Under the pieces are notes generated by a model, which searched no databases, had not been told where the DNA came from, and was given only the letters and a program-made list of their open reading frames with translations. This document shows, one piece after another, positions 53,739-61,559 of a stretch of DNA of 64,000 nucleotides (positions are counted from its first letter, which is position 1; each line of letters starts with the position of its first letter). Where the stretch lies: NCBI GenBank assembly GCA_947184155.2, contig CAMXCT020006576.1, positions 256,001-320,000 of the forward strand, given 5' to 3'. This DNA comes from Cladocopium goreaui. Its lineage: Eukaryota > Sar > Dinophyceae > Suessiales > Symbiodiniaceae. The translations under genes were made by a program, and so were the position numbers.

Positions 53739-56093
53739 ATGGCGGCTTCTAGTCCAGTGGCTAGTGAGACTGGCACCGTGGGCTCCTTCTCGCTGATTGG
53801 GACAGATTTGGACGCAGGGGACGATTACATGGTGCTTTCCACCCAGGTGACCGAGGCTGCGCCGGCCAAGGTTACGACAGAGTTCGAAGATGATCCCGCC
53901 ATCACCAAGGAGACACTGGCTTCGCAGCTCCATGAGATGGAGAAAGTGATGGAAAACTTGGGCCTGGAACCCAAGCCGGAGACAAGTGTGGAAGCGTCAA
54001 GTGGGAAACCTCCGTCGGGTTTCGTCCATGCAGAGGCACAGACTCCGACCCAGACACTACAGGTCTTAGAGAAGGAGACGTTGACGCTCCACATGGATCC
54101 GACCACAGAGACCTTCACCATCGAAGGCTGGGCACCCTTGATTCCGGCCCTGCCTCACTCTGCTGCCAAGTACTTCAGAGACATTACGCATGATGAGTTG
54201 CGTTCCCTTTTGGACGCTTTCCGCAGTTCTCCGTGGACGGCATCCTTGGTGGTCAAGATCGCAGAGGTGTACCACATCTCGAAGCGCGAGGCTGTCCACA
54301 CACAGATGTTGAAACTCCGGCACACCACGCAGCGTGGGGGATCCATGGTGAATTTGAAAGAGAAGGACCCTGGGACTTCTCCGCAATTAGTTTGGTCTGA
54401 TTGCAATGCACCGTGGGGGCAGTTATCCAAATGTTTGCTTTGTCAAGGCTCTCAGCCTGTTGACCTGTCAATGACACCTTTGTCAGTGATTGAGGTGGCC
54501 GGCCAGTCCTGGCAACTTAGGCTTACTGAGGCGGGACCGACTTGGGTCCCCACAGATACTAAGGTTACTAAGGCCTCAGGCTTTGTGGAAGTGGGCGATC
54601 TTGGCCGACCTCCCCCTGCGGCAGCTTCGGGCGCCGGTATGGGGTTGGTCAGCTTTTCGGAGCAAGTTCCTGCCTCCCAGCGCATGACACTGCAGCAGCA
54701 CGTGGTGGCCTTCGGGCAGGACGAGATCTTTCATCCAGATGGCGAACGCCCCCCCACTTTGGATGATCGAGACTCTACTCAAACTGCGGTGATCTTTCAT
54801 CCGAAGACCATTGAACTGATGCGCTTCAAAGTTGACTTGCTGGCAACACCAGAAGAAGAGCTCACAGAAGCGGCACAGGAGGCCAAGAGGAGGAAGAAGG
54901 AGATTCAGCATCAGCAAGAGACTGTGGCGATGGACGATGAGCTGCATACACTGACTGCCATCCAGCAGGGTGCACAGGAAACCCAGAATCCGGTCAGTGC
55001 CAAGATGCTTCGCCACGCTGACCTCCAGCAGTTTTGGTCCTACCTCAAACGAAAACATGAAGAAAGTGGTCTCACTTCCTCTTATGAGGCTTTGGTGGCA
55101 GCACAGACCACACAGGACAAAGCGGCGGCTGCCAACAAGGCCCTGGACACGGAGTTCAGAGACCGCCGCAAGGCCCTCAAGCCCATCGAAGTGGCGTCCT
55201 TCTCACTTTGGACCCCAGCTCTGCAAGAGGCGTGGCAGAACAATATCTTCGCGCCGGCCATGGGACCGCAGGGACCTGAACAATTTGACATGGAGGCACT
55301 CAAGCAACCCTACCTTCGCATGAAGGAGCTCATCAAGGATAACAAGCCTCCACTCTCCCAGGACCGCCTCATGACGGAGTTCCCTAAAACTCAACTCGAC
55401 ATGTACACCACGGGGACGGAGATGATATCTTCCCAAGAGGCCCAGTTAGCAAGACTCCTCCCGCCTGACAGCCTTGAACGCAAGTACGCAATCCTTGACT
55501 CCATCTTGCAGTACCACAAAGGTGAAGTCAGAGCCTGGGGCGGAGAGTGGGAACTGCGACAGGGCCCGCTCACGGCACCTGCCTGGGCGAAACCGGCACC
55601 TACGACTGAGGTCTTGGCTTTGGAGCTCAGGACAAACCCGCTGGGCACCTCCTTCTACACGCCCAAAACCTACACAGAACAGGTGGTCCTGCAGCAGATT
55701 GCCGATGGCAAGCGACCCGACCTGGACAAGATCATTGGCTTCTTTTGGGCCCCGGGGACGGCGGTAGCTTCTGGCACCGACGATACCCACCTGGTTCGAA
55801 GGGTGCAATCATGGGACCTTCCCTCCATGATCACGATGCTTGGACAGTCCTGGACGTTCAAGGAGATCTACCAGGCTTGGTGCGGCATGCCGCTGATCAT
55901 CAAACCGATGCGCAGAGGGCATGGGGAAGGCATCCGCCAGAAGAAGGTGGCAGAGTTGGCGGCACACCGGCAGAGGACTTCTGAGATCAAGTCCTTCCTC
56001 ACCAGTGTGGGCCTCCGGTTCCCCAATCACAACATGAGATCAAGCTGCTCTACAAGGAAATTGGCAGCTTTTTGGCTGCTTCGGTTTTCTTAG
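53739..56093 (+). CDS. retroelement unit 1 ORF1, unknown large protein
   Basis: 784 residues from the ATG at 53739, the first in frame after the leader relict. The start MAASSPVASE resembles the MAAVPDALDS start of the unit 2 Gag, which supports this choice. No known domain seen. The N-terminal 150 residues are acidic, followed by a mixed segment with a CLLCQGSQP patch, a charged helical part (EAKRRKKEIQHQQE) at about 390-420, and a C-terminal part with several conserved-looking Trp/Pro motifs (AWGGEWELRQGPLTAPAW). The last 35 codons overlap a -1 frame that continues the protein, so ORF1 and the next ORF may be one product. Confidence 0.75.
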   Translation: MAASSPVASETGTVGSFSLIGTDLDAGDDYMVLSTQVTEAAPAKVTTEFEDDPAITKETLASQLHEMEKVMENLGLEPKPETSVEASSGKPPSGFVHAEAQTPTQTLQVLEKETLTLHMDPTTETFTIEGWAPLIPALPHSAAKYFRDITHDELRSLLDAFRSSPWTASLVVKIAEVYHISKREAVHTQMLKLRHTTQRGGSMVNLKEKDPGTSPQLVWSDCNAPWGQLSKCLLCQGSQPVDLSMTPLSVIEVAGQSWQLRLTEAGPTWVPTDTKVTKASGFVEVGDLGRPPPAAASGAGMGLVSFSEQVPASQRMTLQQHVVAFGQDEIFHPDGERPPTLDDRDSTQTAVIFHPKTIELMRFKVDLLATPEEELTEAAQEAKRRKKEIQHQQETVAMDDELHTLTAIQQGAQETQNPVSAKMLRHADLQQFWSYLKRKHEESGLTSSYEALVAAQTTQDKAAAANKALDTEFRDRRKALKPIEVASFSLWTPALQEAWQNNIFAPAMGPQGPEQFDMEALKQPYLRMKELIKDNKPPLSQDRLMTEFPKTQLDMYTTGTEMISSQEAQLARLLPPDSLERKYAILDSILQYHKGEVRAWGGEWELRQGPLTAPAWAKPAPTTEVLALELRTNPLGTSFYTPKTYTEQVVLQQIADGKRPDLDKIIGFFWAPGTAVASGTDDTHLVRRVQSWDLPSMITMLGQSWTFKEIYQAWCGMPLIIKPMRRGHGEGIRQKKVAELAAHRQRTSEIKSFLTSVGLRFPNHNMRSSCSTRKLAAFWLLRFS
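54619..54637 (+). repeat. 19-bp dispersed motif, copy 1 (diverged)
   Basis: CGGCAGCTTCGGGCGCCGG, encoding AASGAG in the ORF1 frame. It is the most diverged of seven copies of CGGTAGCKTCTKGCACCGA. Confidence 0.5.
55762..55780 (+). repeat. 19-bp dispersed motif, copy 2
   Basis: CGGTAGCTTCTGGCACCGA inside ORF1, read as VASGTD. Confidence 0.8.
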
Positions 56094-56998
56094 CCAGAAC
56101 CCCAGCGGTGGTCTTGGACTTGCCCGAGCAGGACATCCAGGACACAAAGGAGCAGCTCCGTTTTCGAGCGGTGTGTGATGAGCGCATCACCTTGCCTTTG
56201 GATGCTTTCAGGCAGCTCCCGGACGTTTTCCAGGCGCTGTCAGCCACTCTGGGGGCCCTCAGCATGGTGCAAGTGCAAGTTGCCTGGCGGTGCAACTGTG
56301 AGCTATGGTGGGTTGCCCTGGTTCCCCATGAGAAGGCGGAGAGCTTCTATTGCCGTCTGGGCTACTCCCAGGCAGAGATTGATGGCTTCCTGAAGACTGC
56401 ACTGGAGCCGGAGGCTCTGCGGGCGACTACGGTAGCTTCGGGCACCGGTAAGTACCCCGAGCTCTCCTTGGAAAATGTGGTCTCCATATGCAGCCCCAAG
56501 TACAAGCGGGAGCACTATGGCCACCGTGGAGTCCATGCCTTTTGGGGCCGCACTGATTGCGGGCTCATCCTCAGCAGTATCAGTCCCTGGGAACTGAAGA
56601 CGAAAGAGGCTGGAGTGACTCGTGGAGGCTGGGTCTGCAAGGCCTGCCAGGGCTTTTGGAGACAAGGGAAAGGAGCTTCCCGCTTTGTCCAATTGCTTGG
56701 AGAGCACCGGGGAGCCAAAGTCAACCTCCAACTGATTTTGGGCGAGCCACCTCAACAGCTGTACAACAGCTGGGTGAAGTCCAGGCTTGAGTATTACAAG
56801 AGAGTGGAGCCGACTGCGGCCCCGCGAGATGTGGCATTGCATGTGGACCCTGACCACACCCAACGCTTGAAGTTTTCCTGCCAGAATGGCAATGCCAATG
56901 TTTCCAACGCCATTTGGTCGGTCCTTCTGAGCAATCCGGACCTCGAGGGCCTTCAGAAGATCAACGCGCTGGCAGCGAGCAGAGTCCGGCCTGCCTGA
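55985..56998 (+). CDS. unit 1 ORF2, continuation of ORF1 in the -1 frame
   Basis: Open from a TGA at 55982 to TGA at 56996. There is no ATG in the first 90 codons, so it is unlikely to start by itself. It overlaps ORF1 for 109 bases, and its sequence (EIKLLYKEIGSFLAASVFLA) reads as a smooth continuation. The C-terminal half has Cys/His pairs (WVCKACQGFW, TDCGLIL) that could bind zinc, and no named domain. Either a -1 frameshift joins it to ORF1 or an indel has broken one ORF. A T-run (56069-56073) lies in the overlap, but no canonical slippery heptamer was seen. Confidence 0.65.
   Translation, partial: DQVLPHQCGPPVPQSQHEIKLLYKEIGSFLAASVFLARTPAVVLDLPEQDIQDTKEQLRFRAVCDERITLPLDAFRQLPDVFQALSATLGALSMVQVQVAWRCNCELWWVALVPHEKAESFYCRLGYSQAEIDGFLKTALEPEALRATTVASGTGKYPELSLENVVSICSPKYKREHYGHRGVHAFWGRTDCGLILSSISPWELKTKEAGVTRGGWVCKACQGFWRQGKGASRFVQLLGEHRGAKVNLQLILGEPPQQLYNSWVKSRLEYYKRVEPTAAPRDVALHVDPDHTQRLKFSCQNGNANVSNAIWSVLLSNPDLEGLQKINALAASRVRPA
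56430..56448 (+). repeat. 19-bp dispersed motif, copy 3
   Basis: CGGTAGCTTCGGGCACCGG inside ORF2, read as VASGTG. Confidence 0.78.
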
Positions 56999-57470
56999 GA
57001 GCGGAGTTTTTGCGAAGGGCTGTTTTACTGACCTGGTGGCCTGGTAGCGTCTTGCACCAACGTCACCACTCGGTTCTGCAGACACCTTCCTTTTTTGTAT
57101 GAATAGCATTGGTTGCGCACCACGACAAGGGCCAAGACAGGGGCCAGACCGCTGGGATGCCAGCTCACACAGTGAAAAGGGAAACCTGCATGTGGCTGCC
57201 TCAGAGTCATTTACAGCATGTTGCTATTTGAACATTACTGGGTTTTTCCTTGGTTTGATGTTATTGGTATCCTTTCGGGCTTCGCCCATTACGCTGATGT
57301 GACTGATGTCCATGTGGCTTGCACTCAGTTCTGGTCCAGTTGCAACTCTGATGGTTTCTCCTGGGCTTTCTGTGTTTGTTTTCCAGCTTGCTCTTTTCAC
57401 GTGTTAGTGCTCCGCACACCCGCAGTACCCTTTTTTGGGCCAGGCTTGGCCATAGTAGAGTCGGGACATC
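56999..57470 (+). other. spacer between unit 1 ORF2 and recombinase
   Basis: 470 bases with motif copy 4 near its left end. The rest has moderate composition and shows no ORF or terminal repeat I could support. It may hold the leader-acceptor site or promoter for the recombinase. Confidence 0.4.
57042..57060 (+). repeat. 19-bp dispersed motif, copy 4
   Basis: TGGTAGCGTCTTGCACCAA, 43 bases after the ORF2 stop and still in the ORF2 frame (VASCTN). Confidence 0.78.
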
Positions 57471-59723
57471 ATGGAACCCGATCTTGTGCGTAGAACACCT
57501 TTTGGCCTGGCAATGGTTCGTCTTCCTGAACACATGCGAGACAGCCTGCTGGACCATGGCATTTTCCCCACACAAACGGAGGGGGAGTTGTTCATGCAGC
57601 TCTGCATGCAACAAGTGCCACCGGACCATCCGGAGGCCATGGATGGGGGAACCTGGACCTCTCGGGTACACCCCAGCAATGACATCGACCCAATGAACGT
57701 GGCTCACAGTAACTCCATGATGGTGGCTACCACGCCCTGGATGGAAGACTTTGTGGCAGACTGCATGTACCGGGTGCCACAACCAGCGCCCCCAGGGGAG
57801 AGAGATAGGACCTATGATGCATGTTTTAGCCTCTTCACTTTGATTGCGGGTGCACCAGATTCAGCCTTCCACACACCCCTTCAGCAGCAACAGGAAAGCA
57901 TGGACCGGGCTAGATGGCGAGCCTTTCATGCACGGCCTCCCATAATGGCCATTGTGGAGGCCAAATGGAGGCACTGGAAGCCTGGACGACTCAAGGAAGA
58001 GTCGGCTACAACCCAAAGGAAGCTAGAACTCCACCTCAGAGACCGCTGGGCAGAAAGGATCATTGGGCTCCTTCTGCCCTTTGCCAAAGACATCCCTTAC
58101 CTGCATGCGGTCCATGGGGACAATGTTCACCAAGAGTACTTGGACCTCCTGGGAGACACCAGGTTCAGGACCTTGCGTATTCATTGCCTTTGCTTCGAGA
58201 GCATCCAGAAATTGGGCTTCAACACAATTCCTTGGAAAGAAAGCGATATTCGATCTCTTCTGAACACCCTGAGGGACCAGGAGATCACACCACACAAACT
58301 CCAAGGGATATGGAATACCCTACGATGGTTCTCGGCCAGGTTTGGCCTCCTCGACCCGGACAGCCTGGAACGCCTCAAGGCGAAGAGGAAAACCATCCAG
58401 GAAGGCCTGGTGGAAACCAACATCAAGCCTCAGCGCAAGGCTCAGCTCCCATCCAAAGAGGTCATCATGATGTTGGAGAAGATAGCCGCGGGAGGGGGTC
58501 TCACCACCGCCACGGGCTCATCATCCTCTCCCAAGTTTGTCCTGGACAGATATATCTGCGCTATGGCCAGATTTCAAGTTGCCTGCAGTGCCAGGTTCAA
58601 TGACCTCCAGCATACCAGTCCGGGGGGTTACAAACTCACCAAGGCCACCCTGGAACTTCAAGCCTGGCAGACCAAAACGGTCAGTGCATTCCGGATCAAG
58701 AAGAACCCGGTGCCATTGATTGCACCACTCTATTCCTTCACAGGTTTGGACTGGTGGTCCATACTCCCCCAAGCCTGGGACCGCTTGATTGCCCAGGACA
58801 AGTTCAAGGACATGGACTACCTCATCCCAACAGTCAGCTCTGACTTCACGGGCCTAATTCCCCGACCGGGACAGGCAGATCGGACCCTCCGATGGTTGAA
58901 GGATGCCCTTCATCGTCAAGGTACACTGGAGAGCTCGGCATTCAGACCCCTGAGTTGGCACAGTTTCCGGGTCTTCATCCCGGACTGTGCATACCAACTG
59001 GGTATGCCACGTGATCAACGTCAATACCTTGGAAACTGGACGACCGAGAGCACTGCAGACATTTACACCCGAGAAAAACGGAAGGTTGTCCAGAGAGCTT
59101 GGACGGCCGTTGCAGACAAGCTGGGGAAGCTCGACTTGACGGGGGCCAAGACAGTCCCCATTGACCTGGACCACAAAGACTGGGACACGGAGATCCTCGA
59201 ATTGGACCCATCTCCCCCGAGGGACAGTCCAGACAAGTCAGGATCGCCTCCACTCAAATCCAGGAGGCAGGCCCTTGCCGAGAAGCAGGCGGCCTCTCCA
59301 GACTCCTCGACAGGGAGCTGGCAGAAGTTATCATGGTCCCCGGGCCTCCCGGAATCTACACCACGGAGGGGCTCCCTCCGAGTGGTCAGTGCCTCGAAGG
59401 TCAATCGATCCACTGGACTCATGAACATCCACCTCCTCAACCAGGATGGGAAGGCGGTGGGTTGTGGATGGCAACCATCAGCGTCAAAAGCTCTTGACCT
59501 GAATCCGGAAGACTACAGGCAAGAACCCCACAGATATGCAAAGTGTACCAGGTGCTTCAAGTCGCATGATTTCCCGTCAGGCTGGGGGAACATACACCAG
59601 GTTGAACCGGCCAGCACCTCAGATTCGGACTCCGACGCACTGAGCTCAGACCTCTTTTCAGATGATGCCAATGACACAGCGTCGGATGATGATAAGCTCC
59701 CAGCTGGGACCTTAGTCAGGTAA
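57471..59723 (+). CDS. retroelement unit 1 tyrosine recombinase
   Basis: 750 residues from ATG at 57471 to TAA. The catalytic domain is in the middle: Arg375 in CSARFNDLQ, a likely Lys in WQTKTV, His497-Ser-Phe-Arg500 (canonical HxxR), Trp523 in LGNW, and nucleophile Tyr532 in ADIYTRE. A helical part before it (about 150-350) is the presumed core-binding domain. About 200 residues follow, Ser/Pro/Asp-rich, with a possible Cys/His zinc site (CTRCFKSH) and an acidic C-terminus. It differs clearly from the recombinase at 34 kb in length, HxxR box and tail, so it belongs to another family. Confidence 0.88.
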   Translation: MEPDLVRRTPFGLAMVRLPEHMRDSLLDHGIFPTQTEGELFMQLCMQQVPPDHPEAMDGGTWTSRVHPSNDIDPMNVAHSNSMMVATTPWMEDFVADCMYRVPQPAPPGERDRTYDACFSLFTLIAGAPDSAFHTPLQQQQESMDRARWRAFHARPPIMAIVEAKWRHWKPGRLKEESATTQRKLELHLRDRWAERIIGLLLPFAKDIPYLHAVHGDNVHQEYLDLLGDTRFRTLRIHCLCFESIQKLGFNTIPWKESDIRSLLNTLRDQEITPHKLQGIWNTLRWFSARFGLLDPDSLERLKAKRKTIQEGLVETNIKPQRKAQLPSKEVIMMLEKIAAGGGLTTATGSSSSPKFVLDRYICAMARFQVACSARFNDLQHTSPGGYKLTKATLELQAWQTKTVSAFRIKKNPVPLIAPLYSFTGLDWWSILPQAWDRLIAQDKFKDMDYLIPTVSSDFTGLIPRPGQADRTLRWLKDALHRQGTLESSAFRPLSWHSFRVFIPDCAYQLGMPRDQRQYLGNWTTESTADIYTREKRKVVQRAWTAVADKLGKLDLTGAKTVPIDLDHKDWDTEILELDPSPPRDSPDKSGSPPLKSRRQALAEKQAASPDSSTGSWQKLSWSPGLPESTPRRGSLRVVSASKVNRSTGLMNIHLLNQDGKAVGCGWQPSASKALDLNPEDYRQEPHRYAKCTRCFKSHDFPSGWGNIHQVEPASTSDSDSDALSSDLFSDDANDTASDDDKLPAGTLVR

Positions 59724-60022
59724 ACGATTGAGGGGGCCCTCTTTCCACGGTTAGCTTCTGGCACCGAGGGAGGGGTCCTACCTTTGGCCGGGCTCCATCC
59801 TTCGGTTTGGCGTGGTGGTGTCACCCGACCTTCGGTGTGGGTGGATTTTGACGTGTGACACCACCACTGCAGTTCAGAGTTTCTGTGAAACCATTTGTGA
59901 TTGATGCGATTGGCATCTGACAGAAACACAGCCGCAAAGCCAACTGCATAACAAAAGGTGCTGACTGACCGATGCAGTTGCTTTGTTCCGTTTCTGTCAT
60001 TTTCAATTCTATTCGGGAACAC
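59724..60022 (+). other. 3' region of the unit 1 recombinase
   Basis: 300 bases with motif copy 5, then CACCACCACTGCAG and plain sequence up to the second 116-bp repeat. No ORF. Confidence 0.5.
59748..59767 (+). repeat. 19-bp dispersed motif, copy 5 (one extra T)
   Basis: CGGTTAGCTTCTGGCACCGA, 24 bases after the recombinase stop and in its frame (LASGTE). Confidence 0.75.
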
Positions 60023-60138
60023 TTGTTTCTTTGCTTGGAACTTGTGGAGAGCAAGTAATGTGTTGACGATATAGTTGCCAAAATGGCTATGCCATTTTGG
60101 CTCAAGCTGTTCCCCCTGCGATCCAATACTTTCGAAAA
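60023..60138 (+). repeat. 116-bp direct repeat, copy 2, with spliced-leader relict
   Basis: Exact copy of 53596-53711, 6427 bases away, immediately upstream of the unit 2 Gag. Confidence 0.95.
60077..60106 (+). promoter_or_regulatory. relict dinoflagellate spliced leader in a hairpin
   Basis: GCCATTTTGGCTCAAG at 60091-60106 with the complementary GCCAAAATGGC at 60077-60087, the same as in copy 1. Confidence 0.85.
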
Positions 60139-60167
60139 CCCACCCACCACTGCCCTACTTTTCGAAC

Positions 60168-61511
60168 ATGGCGGCGGTGCCTGATGCATTGGATTCCCCA
60201 CCTGATGTGGTGCCCGAGCAATATAAGGATCAGGTGGATCTGCTTCACCAACAAGTCCTGACTATCTTCCAGTCCAAGGAGATCCCATACTTCATCATGG
60301 CAAGGATGGCATCAGATGGCTACCGCTCGGTGGAGGACCTTGCCGATCGATGGCCCACCATCACGGAGGCCCGGAACAACTCCCCAGCAGACCTCCAGTT
60401 CCGTCACACAGACCGTGGGGGAGCTTTGATCACACAAGAGAAGACGAATCACTTGGCCATGCGCATCTCACAATGTGTCCGTCAAGCACAGCAGTTGCTG
60501 GGCACTGGGGGCCTGAACCAGGGCCGAGTGGGACCCGCAGGGCTACTACCGACGACATCACAGGCGGCGCCCTCACTGGATGCCCTGTGTGATCGACGCC
60601 AGCTCCTGCAGACATGGACGGTGGTTGTCCAGCTCCCACTCCCACGATTGGAGGATCAAGGCTCGGATGCTTTGTTGAAGAAACAGTTCAAACTCTGTGC
60701 GCAAGGAGAAGTTGGCTGGATTGCCAGCAAGTACATCATATCAGCCCTACCAGACCAGGATGAGCGGCCGATCAAGACCACCAAGAAGGTGACGGTCGAT
60801 GGATGGGAAAAGGAAGAAGAGGAGGAGACACGGAAACTCCCAACTACGAGGCGTCAGTTGGAGCACATGCACGTGGTCTTTCGAACCAACCTCCTCATGG
60901 CCATCCTCTCCTTTCCCAGCATGCCGAAGCTGAACATCACCCATAGGGACCTAGAGGACTGGTACCGATGGTTCTGGGGGAAAGACATTGCGGACAGGAG
61001 ACCGCCGCCCAGTGAACAGGTTCTCCTCTACGCTGAAAGGAACGCATGGAGGGAGATCCACAACTTGGTCTACGGGGGACTGGGCCTCAAGGAGGCCATG
61101 GCCCAACTACGTCAGGACACCCTGTTTTGGACCAGAGAGGTCTATGAGTCTGTCGCCCGGCAGAAAGGCAACAAAGGCTCCGGGCCTGACTCCCCAACAC
61201 GACCAGCCAAGTCCAAGGGACGCCAACCTTCGTGGTCACCAACTCAGCCACAATGGAACAAACAAAAAGGGTCACCCAAAGGGGGTAAGGCCAAAGGGGC
61301 CATGGGATCCGGAAAAGGGAAGGACTCTGAATGGCCTTCAAACTGGGCTAAGATCTCACCCAAGGGAGTGCAGTATTGCCGTGACCACTTCCTCAAGAAG
61401 AAATGTCCCGGGAACTGCGGACGCTCCCACAACTGTCCGGTCCTTAAGAATGGCTGGGTATGCAACGCCGCACCCTCAGAACACACCCCAGAACAATGCC
61501 CACACCGTTGA
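60168..61511 (+). CDS. retroelement unit 2 Gag with CCCH-type zinc motif
   Basis: 447 residues from the ATG at 60168. The N-terminal 330 residues are helical and include RMASDGYRSVEDLADRW and FRTNLLMAILSFPSMPKLN. A Lys/Gly/Pro-rich linker is followed by a C-terminal Cys/His cluster (CRDHFLKKKCPGNCGRSH, spacing C-x8-C-x3-C-x3-H), suited to nucleic-acid binding. It ends HTPEQCPHR then TGA. The same frame continues open after the TGA into Pol, so Gag-Pol could be made by readthrough. Confidence 0.85.
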   Translation: MAAVPDALDSPPDVVPEQYKDQVDLLHQQVLTIFQSKEIPYFIMARMASDGYRSVEDLADRWPTITEARNNSPADLQFRHTDRGGALITQEKTNHLAMRISQCVRQAQQLLGTGGLNQGRVGPAGLLPTTSQAAPSLDALCDRRQLLQTWTVVVQLPLPRLEDQGSDALLKKQFKLCAQGEVGWIASKYIISALPDQDERPIKTTKKVTVDGWEKEEEEETRKLPTTRRQLEHMHVVFRTNLLMAILSFPSMPKLNITHRDLEDWYRWFWGKDIADRRPPPSEQVLLYAERNAWREIHNLVYGGLGLKEAMAQLRQDTLFWTREVYESVARQKGNKGSGPDSPTRPAKSKGRQPSWSPTQPQWNKQKGSPKGGKAKGAMGSGKGKDSEWPSNWAKISPKGVQYCRDHFLKKKCPGNCGRSHNCPVLKNGWVCNAAPSEHTPEQCPHR

Positions 61512-61524
61512 CTCCTGGCGGATC

Positions 61525-61543
61525 CGGTAGCGTCTTGCACCGA
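61525..61543 (+). repeat. 19-bp dispersed motif, copy 6
   Basis: CGGTAGCGTCTTGCACCGA, 13 bases after the Gag TGA, in the Gag/Pol frame (VASCTD). Confidence 0.82.
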
Positions 61544-61559
61544 TCACCCACCAGGGTTG

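Noticed and set aside
53041-53933. Minus-strand ORFs of 224, 160 and 155 codons over the TGTATG satellite
   Set aside because: Thr/Tyr/Ile repeats from simple sequence, extended by chance into the reverse of the 116-bp repeat.
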